Assembly: GCF_025506355.1 (NCBI RefSeq)
Contig: NZ_JANZYP010000007.1
Location: 62,001-126,000, forward strand
DNA length: 64,000 bases
Direction: 5' to 3'
Origin: Sphaerisporangium corydalis
GTDB lineage: Bacteria; Actinomycetota; Actinomycetes; Streptosporangiales; Streptosporangiaceae
Shown: positions 49,768 through 58,956 of the stretch, piece after piece
Position numbering within the stretch: position 1 is the first letter of the stretch
How the letters are laid out: each line of letters starts with the position of its first letter
Notes under the pieces: generated by a model
Databases searched by the model: none
What the model was told of the DNA's origin: nothing
The model's input: only the letters and a program-made list of their open reading frames with translations
Position numbers and translations under genes: made by a program

Positions 49768-50627
49768 GGGGACTCCTCACGGGCGTGGCGGACGGCGTCC
49801 TGGTAGGCGGCCTCGTCGCCGGACAGGAAGCGCTCCTGGAACGCCGCCCACGCCGCCGGATCCGCCGCCGCGCCCGCGTACATCCTCTGGAACGCCTCGT
49901 CGCGCCCGTAGTCCGGCTCGCACGTGGTGAAGTGCGCGCCCCCGGGGGTCTCGGCGACGCCGGTGACCATCGACCTGCTGATCAGCAGGGACTGCACCGG
50001 CCCCTCCTTCAGCAGCCCGGCGGTGTCCACCACCCGCTCACAGGTCACGTAGCACCGGCCGGCCGCCTTGGCGTACAGGTCGTCGAGGTAGGGATCGGGC
50101 CCGAGGTACTGCGCGTTGCCCCGCCGGTCCGCGCGGTTCAGGTGCAGGAGCGCCACGTCCATGGTCAGGGCGGGCACCGCGACGAGCTCCTCGCCGTCCT
50201 CATAGGGCGAGCGGACCGTGCGCAGGCCGGGGTTGACGCGCATGACGTCCGACCCGAGGCCCGCCCGGGTCGGCAGGAACGGCAGCCGGTGGGCCGCCGC
50301 GAGCAGGCCGAACATGAACATGCCCTCGTCGTACTCGGTGAACCGCACGGCGCCGGTCTGCCGGGCGATCCGGAAGTGCGGTTCCAGCGGGATCGAGTCG
50401 AGGGTGACGAACGGCGCGACGACGTGGCTCACCTTGCCGTACGCGCACAGCAGGCCCACGTCCGCGCCACCGTACGACACCACCGTCAGGTCCTCCAGCG
50501 CGGAGCGGCAGATCGCCCGGACCAGGGCCATCGGCTTGCGCCGGGAACCCCACCCGCCGATCCCGATCGTCATGCCGCTCTCCAGCGAGCCGACGATCTC
50601 CTCGACCGACATCGTCTTGTCCCTCAC
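49764..50627 (-). CDS. ipdA: IpdA-like CoA-transferase/COCHEA-CoA hydrolase alpha subunit
   Basis: A 287-residue alpha subunit. MTIGIGGWGSRRKPMALVRAI near residue 19 is nearly the signature I recall for IpdA, followed by VVSYGGADVGLLCAYGKV, RFTEYDEGMFMFGL and DVALLHLNRADRRGNAQYLG. IpdAB hydrolyses the final ring of steroid catabolites. GTG 50627 overlaps the echA20 stop; an internal ATG six codons later is an alternative. Coupled to echA20 and ipdB. Confidence 0.88.
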   Translation of the reverse strand: MRDKTMSVEEIVGSLESGMTIGIGGWGSRRKPMALVRAICRSALEDLTVVSYGGADVGLLCAYGKVSHVVAPFVTLDSIPLEPHFRIARQTGAVRFTEYDEGMFMFGLLAAAHRLPFLPTRAGLGSDVMRVNPGLRTVRSPYEDGEELVAVPALTMDVALLHLNRADRRGNAQYLGPDPYLDDLYAKAAGRCYVTCERVVDTAGLLKEGPVQSLLISRSMVTGVAETPGGAHFTTCEPDYGRDEAFQRMYAGAAADPAAWAAFQERFLSGDEAAYQDAVRHAREESP

Positions 50628-51403
50628 CCGGCCTCCTCAGGCTTGTCCGTCGTCGGGACGATCTCCGGGGGGCGGCCGACGAAGGCGTCGCGGTGGCGGT
50701 CGCCCGCGCCCATCAGGTTGAGCTCGTAGGTGAGGCCCTGCTCGAAGCGGTAGCTGCGCCTGACGTCGACCGGGTCGATGCCGTTGAGCGACTCCTTGGC
50801 CCGGCGCAGGACGTACGGGTCCTTGTCGGCGATGCGCCCGGCGACCTCGAACGCCGCGTCCCTCAGCTTGTCCCGGGGCACGACCTCCAGCACCGAGCCG
50901 TGGTGGTGCAGCTCGGCCGCGGTGACGTTCCGGCAGGTGTACACCATGGCCCGCATGAGGTGCTGCGGTACGAGCCGCGCCAGGTGGGTGGCGGCGCCGA
51001 GCGCGCCCCGGTCGACCTCGGGCAGCCCGAAGTAGGCGTCCTCGCTGGCCACCACGATGTCGGCGTTGCCGACCAGGCCGATCCCGCCGCCCAGGCAGTG
51101 GCCGTGCACGGCGGCGAGGACCGGCACCTCGCACTCGTAGACGGCGGCGAAGGCGGCGTAGCAGCCCCGGTTGGCGCCGACCAGGGCCTCGAACCCGGCG
51201 GTGCGCTGCATCTCCTTGATGTCCACCCCGGCGTTGAAGCCCCTGCCCTCGGCGCGGAGCACGACGACCCGGGTCGCGGGGTCGCGCCCGGCGGTGAGGA
51301 CGGCGCTCGCCAGGTCGAACCAGCCCTGGACGGGGAGCGCGTTGACCGGAGGGACGTCCACCACGACCTCGGCGATCGGCCCGCCGCGAACTGTGATTCC
51401 CAT
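50624..51403 (-). CDS. echA20: EchA20-like crotonase (steroid ring hydrolase)
   Basis: A 259-residue crotonase: VPPVNALPVQGWFDLA, VVLRAEGRGFNAGVDIKEMQ (oxyanion hole), HGHCLGGGIGLVGNADIVVASEDAYFGLPEVDRGALGAATHLARLVPQHLMR, ending RFEQGLTYELNLMGAGDRHRDAFV. Near-identical blocks in Rv3550 make EchA20, the hydrolase that opens ring D of HIEC-CoA, a confident call. First gene of a four-gene coupled operon (echA20-ipdA-ipdB-ipdC), divergent from two SDR genes with a degenerate KstR2-like box between. Confidence 0.88.
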   Translation of the reverse strand: MGITVRGGPIAEVVVDVPPVNALPVQGWFDLASAVLTAGRDPATRVVVLRAEGRGFNAGVDIKEMQRTAGFEALVGANRGCYAAFAAVYECEVPVLAAVHGHCLGGGIGLVGNADIVVASEDAYFGLPEVDRGALGAATHLARLVPQHLMRAMVYTCRNVTAAELHHHGSVLEVVPRDKLRDAAFEVAGRIADKDPYVLRRAKESLNGIDPVDVRRSYRFEQGLTYELNLMGAGDRHRDAFVGRPPEIVPTTDKPEEAG

Positions 51404-51424
51404 CGCGCCCCTTCGACTATGGGC

Positions 51425-51438
51425 ACCTAACGCTTGCT
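51425..51438. promoter_or_regulatory. Degenerate KstR2-like box between echA20 and SDR genes
   Basis: ACCTAACGCTTGCT matches AnCAAGnnCTTGnT with two mismatches, and its right half continues as GCTTGCTTGGTA, a near-perfect half of the extended palindrome. It lies in the 76-bp gap between divergent operons. Confidence 0.55.
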
Positions 51439-51479
51439 TGGTACGGTAGCACGAAGGTCACTTCAGGGCGGTGGTGCGG

Positions 51480-52241
51480 ATGGTGGGCTACGACTACTCC
51501 GGCAGGGTGGTCCTGGTCACCGGGGGCAGCAGGGGCATCGGGGCCGGCATCGCGTCCGCCTTCCTCGGCGCGGGCGCCGAGGTGGTGGTCTGCGCCCGTA
51601 CGCCGCCCGAGAGGCCGCCCCAGGAGCCCGAGGGCGGGGCCGGGCCGTTCCGCCAGGCGCGCCACCTCGCGGCCGACGTGCGCGACCCGGGTGAGGTCGA
51701 CCGGCTGCTCGGCTCGGTCGAGGAGGCGTACGGCAGGCTCGACGTGCTGGTCAACAACGCAGGCGGGTCGCCGTACGCGCTGGTCGCCGGCACCTCGCCG
51801 CGCCTGCACGCCAAGATCATCGAGCTCAACCTGACCGCCCCCCTGCTGGTGTCGCAGCGGGCCCACCCCCTGCTGTCCCGGACCGCGGGCTCGGTCATCA
51901 TGATCGGCAGCGTGAGCGGCGACCGGCCCTCACCCGGTACGTCCGCCTACGGCGCGGCCAAGGCGGGGCTGCACCATCTGGCCGGGTGCCTGGCCGCCGA
52001 GTGGGCGCCGCTCGTACGGGTCAACACGGTGGTGGTCGGCCTCGCCGAGACCGAGAGCGCCGCCGATCACTACGCCGCCGGGCCGGAGCGGGTGGCCGCG
52101 ACGGTCCCCAGCGGGCGGATGGCCAGGCCACAGGACGTCGCGGAGGTGTGCCTGTGGCTCGGTTGCCCGGGTTACGTGACCGGCGCGCGGATCCACGTCC
52201 ACGGCGGCGGGGAGATCCCAGCTTGGCGACAACTCCAATGA
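51480..52241 (+). CDS. SDR of the ipd cluster (Rv3549c-like)
   Basis: A 253-residue SDR: VVLVTGGSRGIGAGIASAF, NNAGGSPYALVAG, IIELNLTAPLLVSQRA, the Tyr/Lys pair in GTSAYGAAKAGLHHL and an unusual C-terminus GARIHVHGGGEIPAW. The NNAGGSPYAL and VHGGGE blocks match my recollection of Rv3549c, and the position next to echA20 is the same. ATG 51480 is chosen; GTG 51471 is an in-frame alternative. Likely a hydroxyacyl-CoA dehydrogenase in ring C/D degradation. Confidence 0.8.
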   Translation: MVGYDYSGRVVLVTGGSRGIGAGIASAFLGAGAEVVVCARTPPERPPQEPEGGAGPFRQARHLAADVRDPGEVDRLLGSVEEAYGRLDVLVNNAGGSPYALVAGTSPRLHAKIIELNLTAPLLVSQRAHPLLSRTAGSVIMIGSVSGDRPSPGTSAYGAAKAGLHHLAGCLAAEWAPLVRVNTVVVGLAETESAADHYAAGPERVAATVPSGRMARPQDVAEVCLWLGCPGYVTGARIHVHGGGEIPAWRQLQ

Positions 52242-52305
52242 TTCGACATAAAACATGACTAAACGGGAATCTTGGTTAAATCACGGCGAAAAAAGGAATT
52301 GATGC

Positions 52306-53214
52306 ATGAGCGGAATCTGTGCGGGGCGGGTCGTCGTGGTGACCGGGGCGGGTCGTGGCATCGGGCGTGAGCACGCGCTGGAGTTCGCCCGGCAGGGCGC
52401 GAAGGTCGTGGTCAACGACCTCGGCACCGGTCTGGCGGGGGCGGGACGCTCCGGCGGGCCCGCGCAGGCCGTCGTGGAGGAGATCCGGGACACCGGCGGC
52501 CAGGCGGTCGCCAACTGCGACGACGTCGCCGACTGGGACGGGTCGGGCCGGCTGGTGAAGACCGCGCTCAGCGCCTTCGGCGGCCTGGACGTCCTGGTCA
52601 ACAACGCGGGCTTCGTGCGGGACCGCATGATCGTCTCGATGACCGAGCAGGAGTGGGACGACGTCGTCCGCGTCCACCTCAAGGGCCACTTCCTGCCGCT
52701 GCGGCACGCCGCCGCGTACTGGCGGGAGCGCTCGAAGGCCGGTGATCCCGTGGACGCGCGGGTGGTCAACACCTCCTCGGGCGCGGGGCTGCTCGGCAGC
52801 GTCGGCCAGGCGAACTACGCGGCGGCCAAGGCCGGGATCGTCGCCCTCACCCAGACGGCCGCCGCCGAACTCGGCCGCTACGGCGTGACCGTCAACGCCA
52901 TCGCCCCGGCCGCGCGCACGCGGATGACCGAGGAGGTCTTCGCCGCGATGATGGCACGGCCCGAATCGGGCTTCGACATGATGGACCCCGCCAACGTGGC
53001 GCCCCTGGTGGTCTGGCTGGGCTCTGCCGAGTCCTCCGGCGTGACCGGGAGGGTGTTCGAGGTGGAGGGCGGCATGATCTCGATCGCCACTGGCTGGCAC
53101 CACGGGCGCGGGGTCGACAAGGGCTCCCGATGGAAGGTCGGCGAGATCGGCGAGGCCATCGCCAAACTCCTCGCCGACGCCCCGTCCCCCGACCCCGTCT
53201 ACGGCACGACCTGA
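52306..53214 (+). CDS. SDR of the ipd cluster (Rv3548c-like)
   Basis: A 302-residue SDR of the longer, MFE2-like type: VVVTGAGRGIGREHALEFARQGAKVVVNDLG, NNAGFVRDRMIVSMTEQEWDDVVRVHLKGHF, GQANYAAAKAGIVALTQTAA, then a ~60-residue tail ending GKLLADAPSPDPVYG-like sequence. Same family and relative position as Rv3548c. AAAAGGAA precedes ATG 52306. The 64-bp gap after the previous SDR is A+T-rich and contains a half-site CTTGGTT, so it may have its own promoter. Confidence 0.8.
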   Translation: MSGICAGRVVVVTGAGRGIGREHALEFARQGAKVVVNDLGTGLAGAGRSGGPAQAVVEEIRDTGGQAVANCDDVADWDGSGRLVKTALSAFGGLDVLVNNAGFVRDRMIVSMTEQEWDDVVRVHLKGHFLPLRHAAAYWRERSKAGDPVDARVVNTSSGAGLLGSVGQANYAAAKAGIVALTQTAAAELGRYGVTVNAIAPAARTRMTEEVFAAMMARPESGFDMMDPANVAPLVVWLGSAESSGVTGRVFEVEGGMISIATGWHHGRGVDKGSRWKVGEIGEAIAKLLADAPSPDPVYGTT

Positions 53215-53254
53215 TCCCTCGGCGCGTGACCACGCGGGAACCCGGCCTCCGCCG

Positions 53255-53629
53255 TCAGGAGAAGGCGTAGCACTCCACCTCGGCGCGGCGGTAGGTCAGG
53301 CCCTGGGCGACGGAGTCCTCCGCGCAGCGCTTCTGGGTCTCGCTCAGGTTCAGCACGCCGCAGACCGAGACCCCCGAGTACGTCCGGCAGTCGAGGGTGG
53401 CGTCGGCCTCGCCGATCTTGTAGTCCCGCTCGACCGCCGCGCGGCAGTCCGACTGTGCCCGCGTCGCCTTGACGTACTTGCACTGGTCGGTCAGGACCTG
53501 GAACTGGTCCTGGCTGACCGTCCGCGCGCCGTGGGATGCCGGGGTCGGCGGTTCGACCGGCCCGCCTGCCGCCATCGTGCCGAAGAGGGCCATCACGGCG
53601 AACGCGACGACCGCCATGCTCTTCATCAT
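53255..53629 (-). CDS. Small secreted protein with six cysteines
   Basis: A 124-residue protein. The first ~22 residues form a signal peptide (MMKSMAVVAFAVMALFGTMAAGG). The mature part has six Cys (in TDQCKY, SDCRAA, LDCRTY, SVCGVL, KRCAED, VECYAF), probably three disulphides, and an even charge distribution. No family is recognised. It stands alone and is convergent with the SDR gene. Confidence 0.7.
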   Translation of the reverse strand: MMKSMAVVAFAVMALFGTMAAGGPVEPPTPASHGARTVSQDQFQVLTDQCKYVKATRAQSDCRAAVERDYKIGEADATLDCRTYSGVSVCGVLNLSETQKRCAEDSVAQGLTYRRAEVECYAFS

Positions 53630-53856
53630 GACCGCCCCCTCCCTGTTCTCGGTGTACCCAGAAGCAGGCCGTACATCCCGTATCCCCCCAGCTCAGCGCC
53701 CATTCGCTGACGTAACCGGCACGGGCGGCGAATTCTTCCCGATGCCCGGATCGACGTTCGGCCACCGGGTCGGCCAGGGGGAGTCGTCACCGGGAGGGCC
53801 GGGACATGTCCGTACGATACTTGCGGTGCTGACATGTCGACTTGTGGGGGAATGTC

Positions 53857-54687
53857 GTGAAGATTGCCTATGTCACGTGGGACGGTCCGGACGATGACCG
53901 GGAGCTCCTGCTGACCGAGTGGGAGCGGGCCGGCATCGACGGGTCGGCGGTGCGCTGGGACGATCCCGGCGCGGACTGGTCGGGCTTCGACGCGGCCGTG
54001 GTGCGTTCGCCGTGGAACTACGTCGACCATCGCCAGGAGTTCGTCGGCTGGGTGCGCAGGGCGTCCGCCGTGACCAGGCTGCTGAACCCGCCCGCCGTGC
54101 TGGAGCGCAACACCGACAAGACCTATCTCCGCGAGTTCGCGGAGCTCGGGATCCCCATCGTGCCGACACACTGGGTCGGTCCCGGCGACGCGGTCAGCCT
54201 TCCCCAGTGGGACGACTACGTGGTGAAGCCCACCGTCTCGGCCGGCGCCCGTGGCGCGATCCGCACCGCCGACGTCTCCGAGGCGGCGCTGCACGCCAAG
54301 AAGCTTGTCGCCGAGGGCAAGGTCGCCATGGTCCAGCCCTACCTCGACATGGTCGAGGCCGAGGGGGAGACGTCCCTGCTCTACTTCGGCGGCGAGTTCA
54401 GCCACGCCCTGCGCCGCGACGCCATGCTGGCCGACGGCACCGCGCCCCCGCGCTCCAACCACGTCCGGGCCGAGCTTCGCGACCCCGCCCCCGACCAGTT
54501 CGAACTCGCCGAGCGCGTGCTGGGCATGATCCCCGAACCGCTCCTGTACGCCCGCGTCGACCTCGTACGGCTCCCCGGCGGAACCCCGGCCCTCATCGAA
54601 CTCGAACTCACCGAGCCCTACCTCTACCTCGCCGCCGCCCCCGGCACCGCCACCCGCCTCACCACCGCCCTCCTCGCCCTCCTCTGA
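53857..54687 (+). CDS. ATP-grasp domain protein (RimK/DcsG-like)
   Basis: A 276-residue ATP-grasp enzyme: N-terminal IAYVTWDGPDDDRELLLTEW and VVRSPWNYVDHRQEFVGWV, ATP-binding DYVVKPTVSAGARGA near residue 120, and LIELELTEPYLYLAAAPG carrying the Mg ligands. Members ligate carboxylates to amines or thiols. DcsG of cycloserine biosynthesis is a relative, but the family is widespread and this copy has no biosynthetic neighbours. GTG 53857 follows a GGGGGA site. Confidence 0.82.
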   Translation: MKIAYVTWDGPDDDRELLLTEWERAGIDGSAVRWDDPGADWSGFDAAVVRSPWNYVDHRQEFVGWVRRASAVTRLLNPPAVLERNTDKTYLREFAELGIPIVPTHWVGPGDAVSLPQWDDYVVKPTVSAGARGAIRTADVSEAALHAKKLVAEGKVAMVQPYLDMVEAEGETSLLYFGGEFSHALRRDAMLADGTAPPRSNHVRAELRDPAPDQFELAERVLGMIPEPLLYARVDLVRLPGGTPALIELELTEPYLYLAAAPGTATRLTTALLALL

Positions 54688-54747
54688 ACACTGGACGATT
54701 TCGAACAGCTCCGGTCCGCGCCGCTGCGAACGGTGCGGACCAAGGCG

Positions 54748-55146
54748 TCATGCACTTTTGCGGTAGATCCGCACCTCCACGCCGGTCTTCTCGGCCGCTT
54801 TCATCTTCAGGTCGCTCGTGACCAGAGGAGCGTCAAGAGTTTGCGCCAGCACCACATACGCGGCGTCATAGGCGGTGAAGTTCTCGCACAGTTTCAGTAT
54901 GTCGCCGAACAGATTGCTCATCTGATAGCGGACCAGATGGATGCCCGTGAAGTCGTCCAGGGCGTCGCCGATCCGTGAGCGCTCCAGCTTCCTTCCGAGG
55001 AGGTGCCCTCGCAGGGCGCTCATGACCTCGAAGTCGATCAGGGTGGGCGCGTGCAGCTCCTCAGTCGCCAGGAGGTCGAGGAGTTCCAGGTTGACCGGCT
55101 CGTCGACGAGGGCGTTGACCACTGAGGATGAGTCGACGACGATCAT
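54748..55146 (-). CDS. VapC-type PIN-domain toxin
   Basis: A 132-residue PIN-domain RNase. Acidic residues are placed as expected: VVDSSSVVNAL (Asp5), FEVMSAL (Glu near 40), TAYDAAYVVLAQ (Asp near 93) and LVTSDLKMKAA (Asp near 111). It overlaps the antitoxin gene (ATGA). Inhibits translation by cleaving RNA when free. Base composition is less G+C-rich than surroundings, as is usual for mobile toxin-antitoxin pairs. Confidence 0.88.
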   Translation of the reverse strand: MIVVDSSSVVNALVDEPVNLELLDLLATEELHAPTLIDFEVMSALRGHLLGRKLERSRIGDALDDFTGIHLVRYQMSNLFGDILKLCENFTAYDAAYVVLAQTLDAPLVTSDLKMKAAEKTGVEVRIYRKSA

Positions 55147-55376
55147 GACGCATCACGCACGCGGCGGATCTGGTCGACCGTTTCCTCGACAGTGGGGCCG
55201 CCTTTGCGGTTCCGCTTGGCCATGCGAGCGATGACCTCCGCGTTGGCGGAAGTTCCGGCGAGATGGGTCAGCTCGGCGCGGAGGTACTCCGACAGGGTGA
55301 GGCCTCGTTCGGCCGCGCGGGCCTTGAGGGCGTTCACCGTGTTCTCCGGGACGTCTGGGATCTCTACCAGTGTCAT
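55143..55376 (-). CDS. VapB-type antitoxin
   Basis: A 77-residue antitoxin with an N-terminal ribbon-helix-helix-type region (TLVEIPDVPENTVNALKARAAERGLTLSEYLRAEL) and a charged C-terminal tail (KRNRKGGPTVEETVDQIRRVRD) that would wrap VapC. ATG 55376 is preferred over 55412. Coupled to vapC; the complex presumably represses its own promoter. Confidence 0.85.
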   Translation of the reverse strand: MTLVEIPDVPENTVNALKARAAERGLTLSEYLRAELTHLAGTSANAEVIARMAKRNRKGGPTVEETVDQIRRVRDAS

Positions 55377-55469
55377 GGAATCAGGGTATGCGGTTGCTTG
55401 CAGGGTACTCAAGGGGGAGTTCGCTTACCGTGTTCGTGGTGTGACGTTCGGCGACATCCTCTCATGAAG

Positions 55470-55508
55470 ACGGCTCGCGCCTCTGGGGAATTGGGAGGCG
55501 CGAGCCGT
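55470..55508. terminator. Strong hairpin after the M14 peptidase gene
   Basis: Perfect 14-bp arms ACGGCTCGCGCCTC and GAGGCGCGAGCCGT with an 11-nt loop, 17 bp downstream of the peptidase stop on the minus strand. It lies between the peptidase and vapBC genes. Confidence 0.85.
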
Positions 55509-55525
55509 TGGTGGTCAGGGTGGGG

Positions 55526-58063
55526 TCAGGGGAGGACCACCGCGAGGGGGGTCACACCGGCGGTGTGCAGGGTGGCGGGGAGCTTGGTGGCCCAGGGGTG
55601 TTCGTCGAGGGCGAGGCCACCGGGGTTGTCGACCACGAAGCGGACGGCGCCGTCCGGGCCGGCCTGTTCGATCCACTTGGCCCCGAAGCCGGTGAGCGCC
55701 GAGGCGACCTTGGCCCGGTCGGCCGCGTTGACGGTGATCCGGATGGGCGCGTCCAGGTCCGTGACGGCCGTCACCAGGGCGTTCGGCCCGGCGGTCGTGT
55801 TCGGGGCGGCGAGGCGGGGGGCCGGGGGGTGGGGGAGGTCGGCGGTGAGGGCGTTGGTGATCAGCCGGGTGGTGCCGTCGGTGAACGCGCGGAAGTTCGG
55901 CTCCGAGGCGAACAGCACCGCGTGGCCCTGCCCGACGGGCTCGTCCAGTACCGCGGCCGTCCCGCCCAGTTCCTCGGCGCCGAGCTCGAACCCGGAGACG
56001 AACCAGTCGGGTGAGGTGGCGGCCGGGTAGGACGCCACGACCTGCGACGGGTCAGAGGCCCGCATCAGCGGGTCGTAGGAGTAGAACGACCAGGCCGTGG
56101 AGCCGACCCCGGCCGCCAGCGGGCCCTTGGCGACGCCGACCCGGAACAGCGAGCCGGGCACGTCGGACGTCGGCGCGGTGAAGGTCGCCGTGCTCAGCCC
56201 GGCGAGGGACGCGAGCTGGGCGCCGCCGCTCCAGCCGACGTACCGGCCGCCGCCGTTGACCCACGCCTTGAGCGCGTCACGCCCGGGCTGCCCGAGCAGG
56301 GTGTTGGCCGAGGAGGCGGGCCCTGCGGGGGCCAGCAGGACGTCGATGCCCGCCAGCTTGCCCGCCGCCACGTCCGCCGGCCTGAGCTTGGTGTAGGGCA
56401 GCTTCCACTCGCGGTCGAGGCGCTGCCGCAGCCAGCCGAGCGACTCGGTGGTGGTGGTCGAGGTGGCCGACAGTTCCAGCACGCCGACCTTGGGCTTCCT
56501 GGCCGGCGCCGGGGGCGACACCACGGCGGGGACGGCCTTGGCGGGGATGGCGAGCGGCAGCAGGGTGCTGCCCGAGGACCCGCCGGACACGTTGGCCAGC
56601 AGCGGCAGGCTCCACGCGGTCACGTCGTAGAAGTAGGGGAACGGCGTGTAGCTGTTCTCGTTCAGCATGGCCTGGATCCAGTGCTTCTGGCCCTGGGCCA
56701 TGGGGATCCAGTACGTGCCCTTGGGCAGCGTGGCCCGGCCGGGCGCCCGGCCGTACTCCTTGAAGTCCGGCACCGTGGTCGCCTTGGCGAGCGTGAACAC
56801 CTGGACGTCCATGCGCTGCAGCCGGCGCACGATGGACTCGACGGCCGCCTTCTTGGCCGGGTCGTCGGCCCGCAGGAAGTAGTGGCGCACCGGGCGGTCG
56901 GGCACCTGCGTGATGACCTCGTTGCCCGGGTTGTACACCTGGTTGGGCTCCAGCTTGCCGGCCAGGCCCTGCTTGAACGCGTCGGCGTACATGCCGTGCC
57001 AGGTGGTCAGGATGTCGTTCTTGTGGGAGGCGGCGGCCGACAGCGACACCCACTGCGTGAGGTACTGCTCGAAGGCGCGGGCCGAGATCGGGGAGTCGCC
57101 GCCCTTCTCATAGGTCATGCCGGCGGCGTTGAAGCCGGTCGTCGGCACCGTGTCCCCGTAGCCCATGTAGAACAGGTCGTACACGTCCCGGTTGGTGAAC
57201 GGCAGCCCGCGGCGGGTGAACTCGTCGATCATCGCCTTGCCGTACAGGTTGCTGATCCAGTCGTAGGCCGGTTCGGCGATCTCGTGGTAGATCGGGTCGG
57301 CGTTCGGCGGGAAGAAGTACGCGGTGCCGCCCTGCTCGTGCGCGTCGATGTAGAGCTGCGGCGGGTACTTGCGGAGCAGTTCGAGCTTGCCGTCGGTCTC
57401 CGGCTGGGTCCGGGCGAACCAGTCCCGGTTCATGTCGAAGCCGTAGGCGTTGCGGCGGTTGTCGGCCTCGCGGCCGTCGGGGTTCTGGATCGGCAGGACG
57501 ACCACGGTCGCGTTGTCGAGGATGCGCCTGGCCGCGCAGTCGTCGCGGTCGGACAGGTCGTACAGCGTCTTGAGCGCCGCGTCGGCGCCGCTCTCCTCGT
57601 TGCCGTGCACGTTGCCGGTGACCCACAGGATCGTCGTGCTGTGCTTGGCGATCTCCTTGGCCAGCACGGAGGGCGTGAGCGGGCTGCGGAGCGCCTTGAT
57701 GGCGAGCTCCGTCGCGGCGAGGCCGCCCCGGCTGACGTTCGCGGGCCTGCCGACGATCGCGTACTTCAGCGGGCGGCCCTGCGCGGTCGTGGCCAGGGTG
57801 CCGGAGACGACACGGTCGCTGGCCTTGTCGATGGCGCCGAGGAGGGTGTCGGACTCGGCCGAGGTGACCTCGCGCTCGCCGAGGTCGAAACCGAGCACGC
57901 TCTTGGGCGTCGGGACCTTGTTGAGGTACACGGGTGTGGTCTGGGTGGGATCACACGTGCTGGAGGTCTGCTTGGGGGCGGGGTCGGCCTGTGCGGCCCC
58001 GGCGGGGACGGCTATCGCGAACGCCAGTACGGCGGGCGCGACGACCTTGAAGCGCTTGAACAT
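55526..58063 (-). CDS. Secreted M14-family zinc carboxypeptidase with extra C-terminal domains
   Basis: An 845-residue secreted enzyme. A signal peptide covers ~26 residues (AVLAFAIAVPAGAAQA). The M14 domain has zinc ligands His153 and Glu156 (VHGNEESG) and His242 (YIDAHEQGG), NPDGREADNRRNAYGFDMNRDW for substrate binding and the catalytic Glu in TYEKGGDS. It is much longer than simple M14 enzymes. Residues ~520-720 include a glutamine-amidotransferase/ThuA-like region (VGVLELSAT; DVLLAPAG; WVNGGGRYVGWSGGAQLASL). It degrades external peptides. A strong terminator follows. Confidence 0.87.
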   Translation of the reverse strand: MFKRFKVVAPAVLAFAIAVPAGAAQADPAPKQTSSTCDPTQTTPVYLNKVPTPKSVLGFDLGEREVTSAESDTLLGAIDKASDRVVSGTLATTAQGRPLKYAIVGRPANVSRGGLAATELAIKALRSPLTPSVLAKEIAKHSTTILWVTGNVHGNEESGADAALKTLYDLSDRDDCAARRILDNATVVVLPIQNPDGREADNRRNAYGFDMNRDWFARTQPETDGKLELLRKYPPQLYIDAHEQGGTAYFFPPNADPIYHEIAEPAYDWISNLYGKAMIDEFTRRGLPFTNRDVYDLFYMGYGDTVPTTGFNAAGMTYEKGGDSPISARAFEQYLTQWVSLSAAASHKNDILTTWHGMYADAFKQGLAGKLEPNQVYNPGNEVITQVPDRPVRHYFLRADDPAKKAAVESIVRRLQRMDVQVFTLAKATTVPDFKEYGRAPGRATLPKGTYWIPMAQGQKHWIQAMLNENSYTPFPYFYDVTAWSLPLLANVSGGSSGSTLLPLAIPAKAVPAVVSPPAPARKPKVGVLELSATSTTTTESLGWLRQRLDREWKLPYTKLRPADVAAGKLAGIDVLLAPAGPASSANTLLGQPGRDALKAWVNGGGRYVGWSGGAQLASLAGLSTATFTAPTSDVPGSLFRVGVAKGPLAAGVGSTAWSFYSYDPLMRASDPSQVVASYPAATSPDWFVSGFELGAEELGGTAAVLDEPVGQGHAVLFASEPNFRAFTDGTTRLITNALTADLPHPPAPRLAAPNTTAGPNALVTAVTDLDAPIRITVNAADRAKVASALTGFGAKWIEQAGPDGAVRFVVDNPGGLALDEHPWATKLPATLHTAGVTPLAVVLP

Positions 58064-58159
58064 GTGATCACCGTGTCACCGGTGCCTACCTGTGACAAGA
58101 GTGGTTCTTTACATCTGCGTTATGTCTGCGACGCATGGACCCCCCCGGCGCGGTCGCGG

Positions 58160-58918
58160 TCAGGTCGTGGAGATGCCGCCGTCGACGGGGATGACGGCGC
58201 CGGTGAGGTAGGCGCCCGCGCGGGACGACAGGTAGATCGCCGCCCCGGCCATGTCGTCGGGCCGGCCGATGCGGCCCAGCGGGACGTGCGTCTCGATGGC
58301 CGCGCGCGTCCGGGGGTCGTCCAGCGCGAAGGCCATCATCTTGGACTCGAACGGCCCGGGGGCGATGGCGTTGACCGTGATGAACTCGGCGGCGAGCTTG
58401 TGCGCGAGGTGCCGGGTGAGCATGTGCACGCCGGCCTTGGCGGCCGAGTAGGCGTAGTTCTCCACGTCGGGGACGCGGATGCCGTCGACCGACCCGATGT
58501 TGATCACCCGGGCGGGGTCCTCGGCGGAGGCGGCGGCGCGCAGCAGCGGCAGGAACCGCTGGGTCAGGAAGAAGACGCCCTTGACGTTGATGCCCCACAG
58601 CTTGTCGAAGGCGTGCTCGGGGTACTCCGCGAGCGGCGCGCCCCAGGTCGCGCCGGCGTTGTTCACCAGGACGTCCAGCCGGTCCTCGCGTTCGGTGACG
58701 GCCGCCACCAGCGTCTCGATGCCCTCGGGGGTGGACAGGTCGGCGGGCACGGCGACGCAGCCCAGCTCGGCGGCGGTCTTCTCCACCTCGGCGGCCTTGC
58801 GCGAGGAGATGTACACGGTCGCGCCCTCGGCGGCGAACCCGGTGGCGATCATCTTCCCGATGCCACGGGAACCGCCCGTGACGACGACCGTCTTGCCTTC
58901 GACCGAGAACAGGCTCAT
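58160..58918 (-). CDS. Short-chain dehydrogenase/reductase
   Basis: A 252-residue SDR: VVVTGGSRGIGKMIATGFAAEGATVYISSRK, NNAGATWGAPLAEYPEHAFDKLWGINVKG, INIGSVDGIRVPDVENYAYSAAKAG and AYLTGAVIPVDGGIST. The subgroup (long WGAPL loop) is common in actinobacterial lipid catabolism. It follows ipdF after 81 bp on the same strand, but a separate ACCGAC/GTCGGT palindrome lies in that gap, so it may be controlled independently. ATG 58918; the ribosome site is weak. Confidence 0.8.
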   Translation of the reverse strand: MSLFSVEGKTVVVTGGSRGIGKMIATGFAAEGATVYISSRKAAEVEKTAAELGCVAVPADLSTPEGIETLVAAVTEREDRLDVLVNNAGATWGAPLAEYPEHAFDKLWGINVKGVFFLTQRFLPLLRAAASAEDPARVINIGSVDGIRVPDVENYAYSAAKAGVHMLTRHLAHKLAAEFITVNAIAPGPFESKMMAFALDDPRTRAAIETHVPLGRIGRPDDMAGAAIYLSSRAGAYLTGAVIPVDGGISTT

Positions 58919-58956
58919 GCCACCGATGATGCCGCACATGCTCACGCGCCGTCCAT

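Noticed and set aside
53255-54687. Six-Cys secreted protein and ATP-grasp enzyme as a graspetide pair
   Set aside because: They are on opposite strands, the small protein has an ordinary signal peptide and disulphide-like Cys spacing, and the ATP-grasp protein looks like the DcsG/RimK type.
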